A stretch of 64,000 nt of DNA, taken from positions 3,844,001 through 3,908,000 of the forward strand of contig NZ_CP058909.1 in NCBI RefSeq assembly GCF_013415905.1. Reading direction: 5' to 3'. The stretch is from Halosimplex pelagicum. Lineage in GTDB: Archaea > Halobacteriota > Halobacteria > Halobacteriales > Haloarculaceae. Of the stretch, positions 44,614 through 52,985 are shown one piece after another. The number at the start of each line of letters is the position of its first letter. Within the stretch, counting starts at the first letter, position 1. Below the pieces are notes generated by a model. The model ran no database searches and was not told the origin of the DNA. It saw only the letters and a program-made list of their open reading frames with translations. A program made the position numbers and the translations under genes.

Positions 44614-44766
44614 ATGTTGTGCATCATCGCGCCCGAGTACGAGTCGCGAGACGACGAGACACGGCATCGATCGACGGACGGCGACGCGAGCGAGGAGAGC
44701 GAGGACGGCGAGCCGACCGACGACGACCCCTCGGACGGCGAACTACTGACCGCCGGGCCGGTCTGA
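44614..44766 (+). CDS. Small acidic ORF, unknown
   Basis: 50 codons. Starts MLCIIAPEYE and continues as an almost purely acidic, Ser/Asp/Glu-rich tail (over a third of residues acidic), a composition expected of haloarchaeal proteins but also easily produced by GAC/GAG-rich DNA. No family recognised. Immediately follows the tRNA-like palindrome. Confidence 0.35.
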   Translation: MLCIIAPEYESRDDETRHRSTDGDASEESEDGEPTDDDPSDGELLTAGPV

Positions 44767-44799
44767 GAGCGACTCACGCGGACGGAGCGACGGCCGCGG

Positions 44800-46548
44800 T
44801 CAGGCCGACCAGCGGGCGTCCGAGAGCGTCCGCTGGACGGCCTCCTCCCCGACGGCTTCGGCGAGCGTCTCGAAGCCGGCGCGCTCGCTCCGGTCGCCGG
44901 CGTTGGCGACCAGCCGCGAGACGATGAACTCCGGGGTCGAGCGGCCGACGGTCTCGAAGCGGGGCTGGTAGTCGACTTCGAGGTCCAGGTCCGTGGTCAG
45001 TCCCTCGGCGAAGATGCCGTCGACGCGCGCCTCCGGCGGCAGCGGTTCGAGGTCGTCGGCGAGGTGCGTGACGAACACGCCCAGCGCCCCGCGGTCGACG
45101 CTCAGGCGGACGAGCCCGTGGAGCAGGTCGGCGGCGCTGCCCGGTTCGGTGATCGCCTCGAACTCGTCGACGAGCATCAGCGTCCGGCCCTCGTCGGTCA
45201 GCGGCGGCACGACCGACCGCAGTGTCGACTCCAGCACGCCCGCGTTGAAACTGGCGTGGCGGCGGTGGAAGACGACCGCGTCGACCACGCCGACCTCCGC
45301 GCTGTCGGCGGGGACGGGCAGGCCCATCTGGGCGAGCAGTTGCACCTGACACAGCGTCTCCAGCAGGGTGGTCTTCCCCCCGGAGTTGGCACCGGTGAGG
45401 ACGGCGACGCGGTGGTCACGCGGCGGCGCCGGCGCCGCCACGTCGAGCGCGTGGTCGCCGATGCCGTAGGTGACCGACTGGACGGGCACGCCCCCGGCGA
45501 CCAGCGAGAGATTCCGAGCGTTCTCGACGGCGACCGTCTCGCGGTCGACGAACGTCGGCCGCCCGAGGTCGAACGCCTCGGCGAACCGCGCCAGCGAGAC
45601 GTACAGCGCCACGTCGTCGACGGCCGCGACCGCCGCGTCGACCTCCCCGCGGGCCGATTCGAGCGTGTCCTCGAGCCGGTCGGCCACCTCGGACTCGCGC
45701 CGTTCGACGCCGGTCCGGAGGTCGCCCGCGAGCGCCCGGAGCGTCTCGGCCACGAAGTCGCCGGCGTCGGTCGCTTCGCCGGGCATCGCCTCGCGGACGC
45801 GGGCCACGTCCACGTCGGTCTCGCTCGTCACGTGGCGGACGAGCGTCTCCCGGAAGTCGTCGGCCCCGCGGGCGCCGGACTGGACTTCCTCGGCGACGCT
45901 CTCGGGCGTCGCGGCCATGTCCTCGACGCTCGCGAGCGTCGAGCGCAGCGAGTCCAGCCGGTCGTCGGCGCCCTCGCCGATTCGGTCGTCGTCGCCGCGG
46001 AGCCCGGCGAGCGCGGCGGCTGCGTCCGCCAGAACGTCGTCGTCAAGCTCGGCGATCGGTTCGAAGACGCCTTCGGAGACCCCTGCCTCCGAGAGCGCGA
46101 GCGCGGTCCGGACCGCCGCGAGTTCGCCGCCCGCGGCGCCCTCCTCGAAGGCGGTCTCGACGGCCGCGCGGGTCTCCTCGTCGAGCGCGGTCCAGGCGTC
46201 GCGGGCTTCGAGGATCCGGTCGATACGCTCGGCCATCTCCTCGCGGGAGCCAAGCGGGGTGAGGATGCGGATCCGGCTGGCGGCGTCCTCGGTGAGCGCG
46301 TACTCGCCGGCCAGATCGAGGATCTCCTTGTACACCTCGCGAGTGTCCCGCGTGGCGAGCACGTCCATCGCCCCGCCGCCCTGTGCCCGCCGGAGGATGC
46401 GCGTCGCCCGTCCCTGCGAGAGCCCGGCCGCGACCAGCGCGCGAGTGTCGGCGGTCTCGATGGCCTCGACCGCCCGCTCGACGCCCAGTTCGTCGGCCAA
46501 GAGATCCCGGGTCTTCGGCCCGATTCCCCAGTAGTCCTCCAGTCGCAT
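44800..46548 (-). CDS. MutS2-like DNA mismatch repair-type ATPase
   Basis: 582 residues. An N-terminal helix-hairpin-helix-like segment (about 1-60; YWGIGPKTRDLL), a helical lever region with coiled coil character (about 170-330), and the MutS ABC ATPase at the C-terminus: Walker A TGANSGGKTTL (K392), Walker B LMLVDEFEA. There is no C-terminal Smr nuclease domain, unlike bacterial MutS2. Probably binds branched or recombining DNA; exact role in archaea uncertain. Stands alone, divergent from the zinc-ribbon membrane protein. Confidence 0.88.
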   Translation of the reverse strand: MRLEDYWGIGPKTRDLLADELGVERAVEAIETADTRALVAAGLSQGRATRILRRAQGGGAMDVLATRDTREVYKEILDLAGEYALTEDAASRIRILTPLGSREEMAERIDRILEARDAWTALDEETRAAVETAFEEGAAGGELAAVRTALALSEAGVSEGVFEPIAELDDDVLADAAAALAGLRGDDDRIGEGADDRLDSLRSTLASVEDMAATPESVAEEVQSGARGADDFRETLVRHVTSETDVDVARVREAMPGEATDAGDFVAETLRALAGDLRTGVERRESEVADRLEDTLESARGEVDAAVAAVDDVALYVSLARFAEAFDLGRPTFVDRETVAVENARNLSLVAGGVPVQSVTYGIGDHALDVAAPAPPRDHRVAVLTGANSGGKTTLLETLCQVQLLAQMGLPVPADSAEVGVVDAVVFHRRHASFNAGVLESTLRSVVPPLTDEGRTLMLVDEFEAITEPGSAADLLHGLVRLSVDRGALGVFVTHLADDLEPLPPEARVDGIFAEGLTTDLDLEVDYQPRFETVGRSTPEFIVSRLVANAGDRSERAGFETLAEAVGEEAVQRTLSDARWSA

Positions 46549-46680
46549 GCCCGGTGGGTGGCTCCCCGCCGGTAAAGTCGTTTCTCGTCCGCTCGCCCCG
46601 ATCGCGGGTCGTCGAACGGGTACCGGCGGGACCCTCGACCGTGACAGGGATTCTTGACGGCCGAGCGCGTAGCCGGTGTC

Positions 46681-47442
46681 ATGGTTGATCCGGGGGACCG
46701 CGACGGTACGGACGACGGCGGCGGCGAGCCGGCCGACGGCGACTCGGGCGACGCGGACGCCGGGGAGCCGTCCGTCGACGGCGAGTCGGGAGGCGACACG
46801 GACGCCGCGGGACCCACCATCGAGGCCGACGACGCGGAGTTTCCCTGCCCCGACTGCGGCGACCCGCTACCGGCGGACGCGCGCTTCTGCCCCCGCTGTG
46901 CGACGCCTATCGGGGAGGACGGCGAGGCCGTCGACCTCTCGGAGCTCGACGGCCGCTTCGACGAGGACCCCGCGGAACTGCTGACCGTCGAGGCGGGCGA
47001 GCGGCGGGCGTCGGGACGGGTCATGGTCCTCGCCGGCCTCGCGGTCGCGCTCCCGCTCGCGCCGCTGGGGCTCTTTCTGATGAACACTGTCCGGGTCCTG
47101 TCCCTCTGGAGCGCGGCGCTGGTCTTCCTCGGGTGCTGGCTCGCGCCGGCCGCGTACCTCGCTCGGGCCCGCGTCCCCGCGGAGGCGTTCGCGCGGAGCT
47201 GCTACTTCGTTGCCGCCGGCACCGCGCTGATCCCGGCCGGCCTGCGGTTCGGCGGGAACGGCATCGCGGCGGGCGACCTCTCGGTGTCGGTCGCGCTCGT
47301 CACCGCCGTCGCCCTGCTCGTCGCGGGGCTGGCCGCCCTGCTGGGGACGTTCATGCGCCGCCAGGCGAGCCGTCGCGTCACTGGCGACCTGCGGGCGTTC
47401 GAGGAGGCGCGGCCCGACTCGGAGGACACCGGCGAGAACTGA
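46681..47442 (+). CDS. Zinc-ribbon membrane protein, unknown function
   Basis: 253 residues. A very acidic, Gly-rich N-terminal tail (about 1-50), a zinc ribbon with two CPxC pairs (PCPDCG and FCPRCA, about residues 60-80), a linker and four hydrophobic segments (about 115-240) before an acidic end. The arrangement (cytoplasmic ribbon plus helical membrane domain) is frequent in haloarchaea but the role is not known. Convergent with the cysteine synthase gene (1 bp between stops). Confidence 0.8.
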   Translation: MVDPGDRDGTDDGGGEPADGDSGDADAGEPSVDGESGGDTDAAGPTIEADDAEFPCPDCGDPLPADARFCPRCATPIGEDGEAVDLSELDGRFDEDPAELLTVEAGERRASGRVMVLAGLAVALPLAPLGLFLMNTVRVLSLWSAALVFLGCWLAPAAYLARARVPAEAFARSCYFVAAGTALIPAGLRFGGNGIAAGDLSVSVALVTAVALLVAGLAALLGTFMRRQASRRVTGDLRAFEEARPDSEDTGEN

Positions 47443-47443
47443 G

Positions 47444-48367
47444 CTAGTCGAACATCCCGGTCGACATGTAGCGCTCGCCGCTGTCCCAGTAGACGGTGAC
47501 GACGAGCGGGTCCTCGACGCCCTCGTCGACGAGGCGTTCGGCCACCCGCTTCGCTGCGAGGTTCGTCCCGCCGGAGGACTGCCCGACGAAGATCCCCTCC
47601 TCGCGGGCGAGGCGCCGACATTCGGCCTCGGCGGCGTCGAGTTCGACGGTCTCCACGTCGTCGAGCAAGTCGCGGTCGAGGTTGTCGCTGACGAACCCCG
47701 GCCCCATCCCCTGGAAGTCGTCGTCCCCGGCCTCGCCCGTCGAGAGGACGGCGTTCTCGGCCGGCTCGACGGCGACGACCTCCAGGTCGGGGAACGCCTC
47801 GCGCAGTCGGCGGCCGATGCCGGAGATCGTGCCGCCGGTGCCAACGCCGGCGACGAACGCGTCGATTTCCCTGTCGCCCACCTGGTCGAGGATCTCCGGG
47901 CCGGTCGTGCGGTAGTGCGCCTCGGGGTTGGCGGCGTTGTCGAACTGCCGGAGCTGGACGTACTCCCCTTCGGATTCGAGTTCGTCGGCGCGGTCTTTCG
48001 CCGCGGAGATGTCGCCGTCGACGAGTTCGATCTCGGCGCCGTAGGCGCGCATGATCTGCCGTCGCTCGGGGGACTTCGAGGACGGCATGACCAGCGTCAC
48101 GTCGTAGCCCTTGGCGGCGCCCACCATGGCCAGCCCGATGCCGGTGTTGCCGCTCGTCGGCTCGACGATGGTGTCGCCCTCGGCGAGGGTGCCGTCGCGC
48201 TCGGCGGCCTCGACCATCCCCTTGGCCGGCCGGTCCTTGGCCGACCCGCCCGGGTTGAACGATTCGATCTTCGCCGCGAGCGTCGCGCCCTCCGGGGCGT
48301 CGACCTCGACCAGCGGCGACCCGATGGTGTCCAGAATGCTCGAGTTCACTACTCCCGCGTACGACAC
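47444..48367 (-). CDS. cysK: Cysteine synthase (PLP-dependent)
   Basis: 307 residues, standard for O-acetylserine sulfhydrylase. PLP lysine K44 in GGSAKDRPA, the TSGNTGIGLA phosphate/substrate loop, GVGTGGTISG and the C-terminal GQSSGG motif are all present. Makes cysteine from O-acetylserine and sulfide; CysM-type or cystathionine synthase variants share these motifs. The unusual A in place of V before the lysine is minor. Its ATG at 48367 precedes a short extension to the fold; GTG 18 nt downstream is another candidate. Confidence 0.93.
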   Translation of the reverse strand: MSYAGVVNSSILDTIGSPLVEVDAPEGATLAAKIESFNPGGSAKDRPAKGMVEAAERDGTLAEGDTIVEPTSGNTGIGLAMVGAAKGYDVTLVMPSSKSPERRQIMRAYGAEIELVDGDISAAKDRADELESEGEYVQLRQFDNAANPEAHYRTTGPEILDQVGDREIDAFVAGVGTGGTISGIGRRLREAFPDLEVVAVEPAENAVLSTGEAGDDDFQGMGPGFVSDNLDRDLLDDVETVELDAAEAECRRLAREEGIFVGQSSGGTNLAAKRVAERLVDEGVEDPLVVTVYWDSGERYMSTGMFD

Positions 48368-48573
48368 GCCGGCTTAAATGGCCCGTGACAGCGGCAGGGA
48401 GTGCAGGCGTCGGTGACGGACTCAGAATCGGCCCCTCTGTCGGGGTGAGTCGTGTGATTCTCCGGGTTACCTATGCAGGCCGAACAGCCATTCGAGTGCC
48501 GAGTCAACGGGCAGGTGAGCCGCTCGACGGGCGACCGTCGACGGTGGCGGCACCGCGATATCCCAGTTCAATC

Positions 48574-49695
48574 ATGCCTTACGACAATCAGAACGACCGA
48601 CGACAGGGGAGCCAGCACAACCAGCAGCAGGGCCGCTCGATCGGTGGCCAGCACTCGGCCCAGTCCCAACAGCGCGACCAGCAGGGACAGTTCACCGGCC
48701 ATCAGGGCCAGCAGGGCCAGCAGCGCCAGCAGAACTATCAGCAGCAGGGGCGCCAGTCCCAGCAGCACCAGCAGCCCCAGCAACAGCAGGGGCGCCAGCA
48801 GACACAGCACCGGAGCGGCCAGCAGTTCGGCGGCCAGCAGGGCCGTTCGATCGGCGGCCAGCACTCCGCCCAGTCCCAACAGCGCGACCAGCAGGGACAG
48901 TTCACCGGCCACCAGGGCCGGCAGTCACAGCAGCGGGGTAGCCAGCGACACCAGCAGCAGTCCCGGCAGAACGACCCGCAGCAGGCCCAGCAGCAGCAGC
49001 AGGGCGGCCAGCAGCAGTTCGGCGGCCAGCAGGGTCGCTCGATCGGGGGTCAGCACTCCGCCCACTCCCAGGGTCGCGACCAGCAGGGACAGTTCACCGG
49101 GCACCAGAGCCAGCAGTCCCGTCAGCAGGGCCAGCAGCGCCAGCAGAACTATCAGCAGGCCCAACAGCACCAGCAGCCCCAGCAGACACAGCACCAGAGC
49201 GGCCAGCAGTTCGGCGGCCAGCAGGGCCGTTCGATCGGCGGCCAGCACTCCGCCCAGTCCCAGCAGCGCGACCAGCAGGGCCAGTTCACCGGCCATCAGG
49301 GCCAACAGTCCCGTCAGCAGGGTCAGCAGCGCCAGCAGCACCAGCAGCAGGGCGGCCAGCAGTTCGGCGGCCAGCAGGGCCGCTCGATCGGCGGCCAGCA
49401 CTCCGCCCACTCTCAGCAGCGTGGCCCGCACGGTCAGTTCGCCGGCCATCAGGGCCAACAGAGCCACCAGCAGCAGGGCCGTCAACAGCAGCAACAGAGC
49501 CGTCAGCAGGGCAGCCAGCAGAACCAGTACGGGCAGCGGAGTAGCGGGAGTGACGACGACCGCAGTAGCAGCCAGAGCGGCGGTCAGGGTAACACCCAGG
49601 GCCTGACTCAGGAGGCCCGCCGCCGCGGCGGCAAGCACTCCGCCCAGGAGCAGGAACGCGACGAGAGCGGCCAGTTCACCGGCGACAACAGCTAA
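48574..49695 (+). CDS. Gln-rich repeat protein with five GRSIGGQHSA units and a KGG-like tail
   Basis: 373 residues, over a third Gln. Five near-identical 26-residue units starting GRSIGGQHSAxSQxRD and ending GQFTGHQ occur from about nucleotides 48631, 48841, 49033, 49219 and 49378, separated by Gln-only spacers with NYQQ and PQQ. The C-terminus repeats the unit once in diverged form (RRGGKHSAQEQERDESGQFTG), which resembles the KGG/YciG-type stress motif of bacteria. Basic rather than acidic, with no signal peptide or membrane segment; a disordered cytoplasmic protein that may self-associate. Very unlike other genes here: CAG codons dominate and it is nearly free of hydrophobic residues. The ATG follows TTCAATC with no clear Shine-Dalgarno. 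Confidence 0.85.
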   Translation: MPYDNQNDRRQGSQHNQQQGRSIGGQHSAQSQQRDQQGQFTGHQGQQGQQRQQNYQQQGRQSQQHQQPQQQQGRQQTQHRSGQQFGGQQGRSIGGQHSAQSQQRDQQGQFTGHQGRQSQQRGSQRHQQQSRQNDPQQAQQQQQGGQQQFGGQQGRSIGGQHSAHSQGRDQQGQFTGHQSQQSRQQGQQRQQNYQQAQQHQQPQQTQHQSGQQFGGQQGRSIGGQHSAQSQQRDQQGQFTGHQGQQSRQQGQQRQQHQQQGGQQFGGQQGRSIGGQHSAHSQQRGPHGQFAGHQGQQSHQQQGRQQQQQSRQQGSQQNQYGQRSSGSDDDRSSSQSGGQGNTQGLTQEARRRGGKHSAQEQERDESGQFTGDNS

Positions 49696-49799
49696 CGGCC
49701 GCCGCGAACGGTCCGGACCTACAGCCGCGACGACGCGTCACCCGCACACCGACTCGCGCGGGCGGAACCTTTTCCGTCGCTTCGCACGAACGACGAGGC

Positions 49800-50237
49800 G
49801 TGTCCGGGACCGTCACGGAGACGTACGCCGCCGCGCTCCAGCACGACATCGCCGACCTGCCCGGGGAGGCGACGCGGGTCGGCGTCGTCCGCCGGCCGAC
49901 CGGCTGGTTCGCCGCCCTGGTCGACGAGAACCGGCCCGAACTCGGGCCGCCCGAGTCGCTGCTCTCGGAGACGAAAGACCGCCAGGAGGACCTCCGGCGC
50001 CAGGGGTTGTGCGACGAGGGGGCGCACAACGCCGCCTGGGAGGAGGTCAACTTCGCGACGCGGTACCGCGAGCACCTCGCGAGCGAGGCGGCCGCGGAAG
50101 CGATAGCGGACCTCGCCGAGCGGGTCGCCGCGGGCGAGACGGTCGCGCTCGTCTGTTTCGAGGGCGATTCCAAGCGGTGTCACCGGCGGATCCTCGACGA
50201 CGCGGTCCGCGAGCGAGCGGCGAGCCTCGCGGAGTGA
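49800..50237 (+). CDS. DUF488-family protein
   Basis: 145 residues. The C-terminal CFEGDSKRCHRRIL motif (conserved Cys and Cys-His-Arg) is the hallmark of DUF488, and VGVVRRPTGWF and YREHL also fit. Function unknown for the family; the paired Cys suggests redox or metal chemistry. A GTG start at 49800 is needed, as no ATG lies near the beginning of the fold. Confidence 0.8.
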   Translation: MSGTVTETYAAALQHDIADLPGEATRVGVVRRPTGWFAALVDENRPELGPPESLLSETKDRQEDLRRQGLCDEGAHNAAWEEVNFATRYREHLASEAAAEAIADLAERVAAGETVALVCFEGDSKRCHRRILDDAVRERAASLAE

Positions 50238-50321
50238 GACAGTCGCGAGCGGAGCGGACGCCCGGTGAGCGAGCGTGAACGGAGCGTTGTCGTTAAGCCA
50301 CCCCGCCCGTAAGGAGTTGGT

Positions 50322-50708
50322 ATGTCACTGGAGACCATGGATCCGAACCCGGTGTGGACCGAGGAGGCCTACGCCGAGACGGTGGACGTGCTCGCGGCGC
50401 TGAAAGACGAGGTCACCTACAAGGTGTGGGGCGGCGACTGGTGTATCGACTGCCGATCGCAGCTGCCCGACTTCGGCGCGGCGCTCGACGCGGCGGGCGT
50501 CCCCGACCACCGAATCGAGGAGTACGCCGTCGAGAAGGAAGAGGACGGCACGAAGGTCGGCCCGAAGGTCGAGGAGTACGACATCGAGTACATCCCGACC
50601 GTCGTCGTCGAGCGCGGCGGCGAGGAGGTCGCCCGCTTCGTCGAGGAGGAGCCGGTCCCAATCGCCGTCTACCTCGGTCGCGAACTCGAACACCTGGCCT
50701 CCGCCTGA
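50322..50708 (+). CDS. Thioredoxin-fold protein
   Basis: 128 residues. The redox motif WCIDC (in GGDWCIDCR) replaces the usual WCGPC; the cis-Pro region is YIPTVVV. Cytoplasmic disulfide reductase or a small partner protein. AAGGAG lies six bases before the ATG, one of the clearer Shine-Dalgarno sequences in the window. Convergent with the DUF255 gene, itself thioredoxin-like. Confidence 0.88.
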   Translation: MSLETMDPNPVWTEEAYAETVDVLAALKDEVTYKVWGGDWCIDCRSQLPDFGAALDAAGVPDHRIEEYAVEKEEDGTKVGPKVEEYDIEYIPTVVVERGGEEVARFVEEEPVPIAVYLGRELEHLASA

Positions 50709-50741
50709 GCGCCCGCCCTCCCTCGCTCCGTCTCTCCGCGG

Positions 50742-52901
50742 TCAGTCTTCGAACCAGTCCAGCGCCTCGCTCAGGTCGTGGGTCGGCGGCGAGCAGGTCC
50801 GCGACCGGCAGGCGTACACAGTCGGTTCGCCGTCGCGAGCCTCGCGACTCGCCCAGACGGGCGGTGCCGCGGTCAGTTCGAGCGCGTCGAGCCACGCCGC
50901 GAGCGCGTCGTCCGTCGCCGGTCGCGGCGCGAGCAGCCGCCGCGGGACGTAGGTCTCGGCGAGTCGCTCGCGCCAGTCGTCGGGTATCGAGTCGGCGGCG
51001 AAGGTGAGTTCGTGCGCGCCCGAGCGGTAGGTGTCGGCGGCGAGCGCGAGCGAGGGGTGCTGCTGGGGGTTCGACTCGACTCGGCCGCCGTGGGTGGCGA
51101 GGACGCCGGCGGCGACCGTCTCGAAGCGGTCGTGGTCGACGAAGCCGTCGAGCGAGAGCAGGAGCTCGGCGGCCACGCCCGCGCTGGACGGCGTCGACTG
51201 GTCGGCCAGTTCCTGTGGCCGGGCGACCAGCGACTCGCCGCTCTGGGGCGTGAAGTAGAGCGTCTCCGCCTCGGCGTCCCAGAACTCCGCCTCGATCGTC
51301 CGCGCGAGGTCCAGCGCGAACGCGAGGTGTTCGACCTCGCCGGTCGCCCCGTAGGTGTCGAACGCGCCCCGGGCGAGGAAGGCGTAGTCTTCGAGGTATC
51401 CCTGGATGTCGACCGCCCCGTCCTTGAACCGCCGGGAGAGTCGTCCGGCGTCGGCGTCCCACAGGTGCTCGCGGGCGAAGCCGAGCGCGTCGACGGCGCT
51501 CTCGGCCCAGGACTCGTCGTCGACGATGGCGGCCTCGGCGAACGCCGAGACCATCAGGCCGTTCCAGCCGGCCAGCACCTTCTCGTCGCGGGGCGGGCGG
51601 GGGCGCTCCTCCCGGGCCGCGAAGACGGCCGCCGTCGCGGCGCCGAGCAGTTGCTCCGTGTCCTCGGCCGAGAGCCCGTAGTCGTCGGCGAGCGACTCGA
51701 CGCTCGCGCTGCGCGTCAGGACCGTCTGCCCGTCCTCGAAGTTCCCCGTCGCGGTCACGCCGTAGCGTTCGCGGAAGATCTCTGCCGCGAGGTCGGCCTG
51801 CTCGCCGGGGACCCCGTGTTCGGGGCCGTACTCGGCGACCGCGTCGTCGACGCCGTCGGGCGTCCAGACGTAGAAGGCGCCCTCCTCGCGCTCCCCGCTC
51901 TCGTCTTCGCTCTCGGCGTCTAGGGTGCTGTAGAACCCGCCATCGGGGTGGGTGAGTTCGCGCTCGACGAATTCGAGCGTCTCGCGGGCGGTGTCGCGGT
52001 AGCGCTCGCGGCCGGTGAACTGGTAACCGGTCAGGAAGAGTCGCGCGAGTTCGGCGTTGTCGTACAGCATCTTCTCGAAGTGGGGGACGACCCACTCGCG
52101 GTCGGTGGTGTACCTGTGAAAACCGCCGCCGACGTGGTCGTAGAGGCCGCCGTCGCCCATCGCGTCGAGCGTCTCCGCGACGACCTCGCGGTAGGCGTCG
52201 CGGCCGCCCGCGCGGTGAGCGCGCATCAGCACGCGCAGGCGGCCCGGCTGGGGAAACTTCTGGCCCTTGCCCCACCCGCCGAACTCGCGGTCGGCGCCGC
52301 GGAGGGCTGCGCTCGCGGTCGCGTCGAGCACGTCCTCGCCGGGCGCGTCGCCGGGGCCGTCGGGCGTGTCCTCCAGGTCGTCGGCGATGGCCTCGGTCCA
52401 CTGGCGGGCGCGGGACTCCATCTCCTCGCGCTCGTCGGGGTCGGCCCACGACTCGGAGATGTCTTCGAGCAACTGACGGAAGCCGGGCGTACCGCGCTTC
52501 GGTTCCGGGGGGAAGTAGGTGCCGACGTAGAAGGGGTCGCCGTCGGGCGTGAGCCAGGCGTTGAGCGGCCAGCCGCCGCGGCCGCTGACCTGCTGGCAGA
52601 TGCTCATGTAGATCGAGTCGATGTCGGGCCGCTCCTCGCGGTCGACCTTGATCGGGACGAAGTGCTCGTTGAGCAGCTCGGCGATCCCCTCGTCCGCGAA
52701 GCTCTCCTCCTCCATGACGTGACACCAGTGGCAGGCGGCGTAGCCGATGGAGAGGAAGATAGGCTTGTCCTGCTCCTCGGCGGCCGCGAGGGCCGCCTCG
52801 TCCCAGGGCTGCCAGTCGACGGGGTTGTCGGCGTGCTGGCGGAGATAGGGGCTCTCCTCCTCGCCGAGGCGATTGCGCGCGGTGGGGTCCGGATCGGTCA
52901 T
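50742..52901 (-). CDS. DUF255 thioredoxin-domain protein (YyaL / spermatogenesis-associated 20 type)
   Basis: 719 residues, typical length. N-terminal thioredoxin-like DUF255 with the CHWCHVMEEESF motif (C-x-x-C), followed by a long (alpha/alpha)6 barrel related to N-acylglucosamine epimerase-type folds (about 190-690). The family is universal in archaea and eukaryotes; its reaction is not known. The N-terminal motif NRLGEEESPYLRQHADNPV (all present) fixes the ATG at 52901. Lies next to the thioredoxin gene, convergent. Confidence 0.92.
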   Translation of the reverse strand: MTDPDPTARNRLGEEESPYLRQHADNPVDWQPWDEAALAAAEEQDKPIFLSIGYAACHWCHVMEEESFADEGIAELLNEHFVPIKVDREERPDIDSIYMSICQQVSGRGGWPLNAWLTPDGDPFYVGTYFPPEPKRGTPGFRQLLEDISESWADPDEREEMESRARQWTEAIADDLEDTPDGPGDAPGEDVLDATASAALRGADREFGGWGKGQKFPQPGRLRVLMRAHRAGGRDAYREVVAETLDAMGDGGLYDHVGGGFHRYTTDREWVVPHFEKMLYDNAELARLFLTGYQFTGRERYRDTARETLEFVERELTHPDGGFYSTLDAESEDESGEREEGAFYVWTPDGVDDAVAEYGPEHGVPGEQADLAAEIFRERYGVTATGNFEDGQTVLTRSASVESLADDYGLSAEDTEQLLGAATAAVFAAREERPRPPRDEKVLAGWNGLMVSAFAEAAIVDDESWAESAVDALGFAREHLWDADAGRLSRRFKDGAVDIQGYLEDYAFLARGAFDTYGATGEVEHLAFALDLARTIEAEFWDAEAETLYFTPQSGESLVARPQELADQSTPSSAGVAAELLLSLDGFVDHDRFETVAAGVLATHGGRVESNPQQHPSLALAADTYRSGAHELTFAADSIPDDWRERLAETYVPRRLLAPRPATDDALAAWLDALELTAAPPVWASREARDGEPTVYACRSRTCSPPTHDLSEALDWFED

Positions 52902-52985
52902 GGCCGGCCCTACGCCGGGGACGCCGAAAAGCGACCGGGAACGCGACGGCGCCGACGGGTGACACGCCGGTTCGGAACGCGGCGG

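Noticed and set aside
48631..49460. Regularly spaced DNA repeats that could be mistaken for a CRISPR array
   Set aside because: The repeats are long, in frame, separated by Gln-coding DNA and lie inside one coding sequence; no Cas genes are present.
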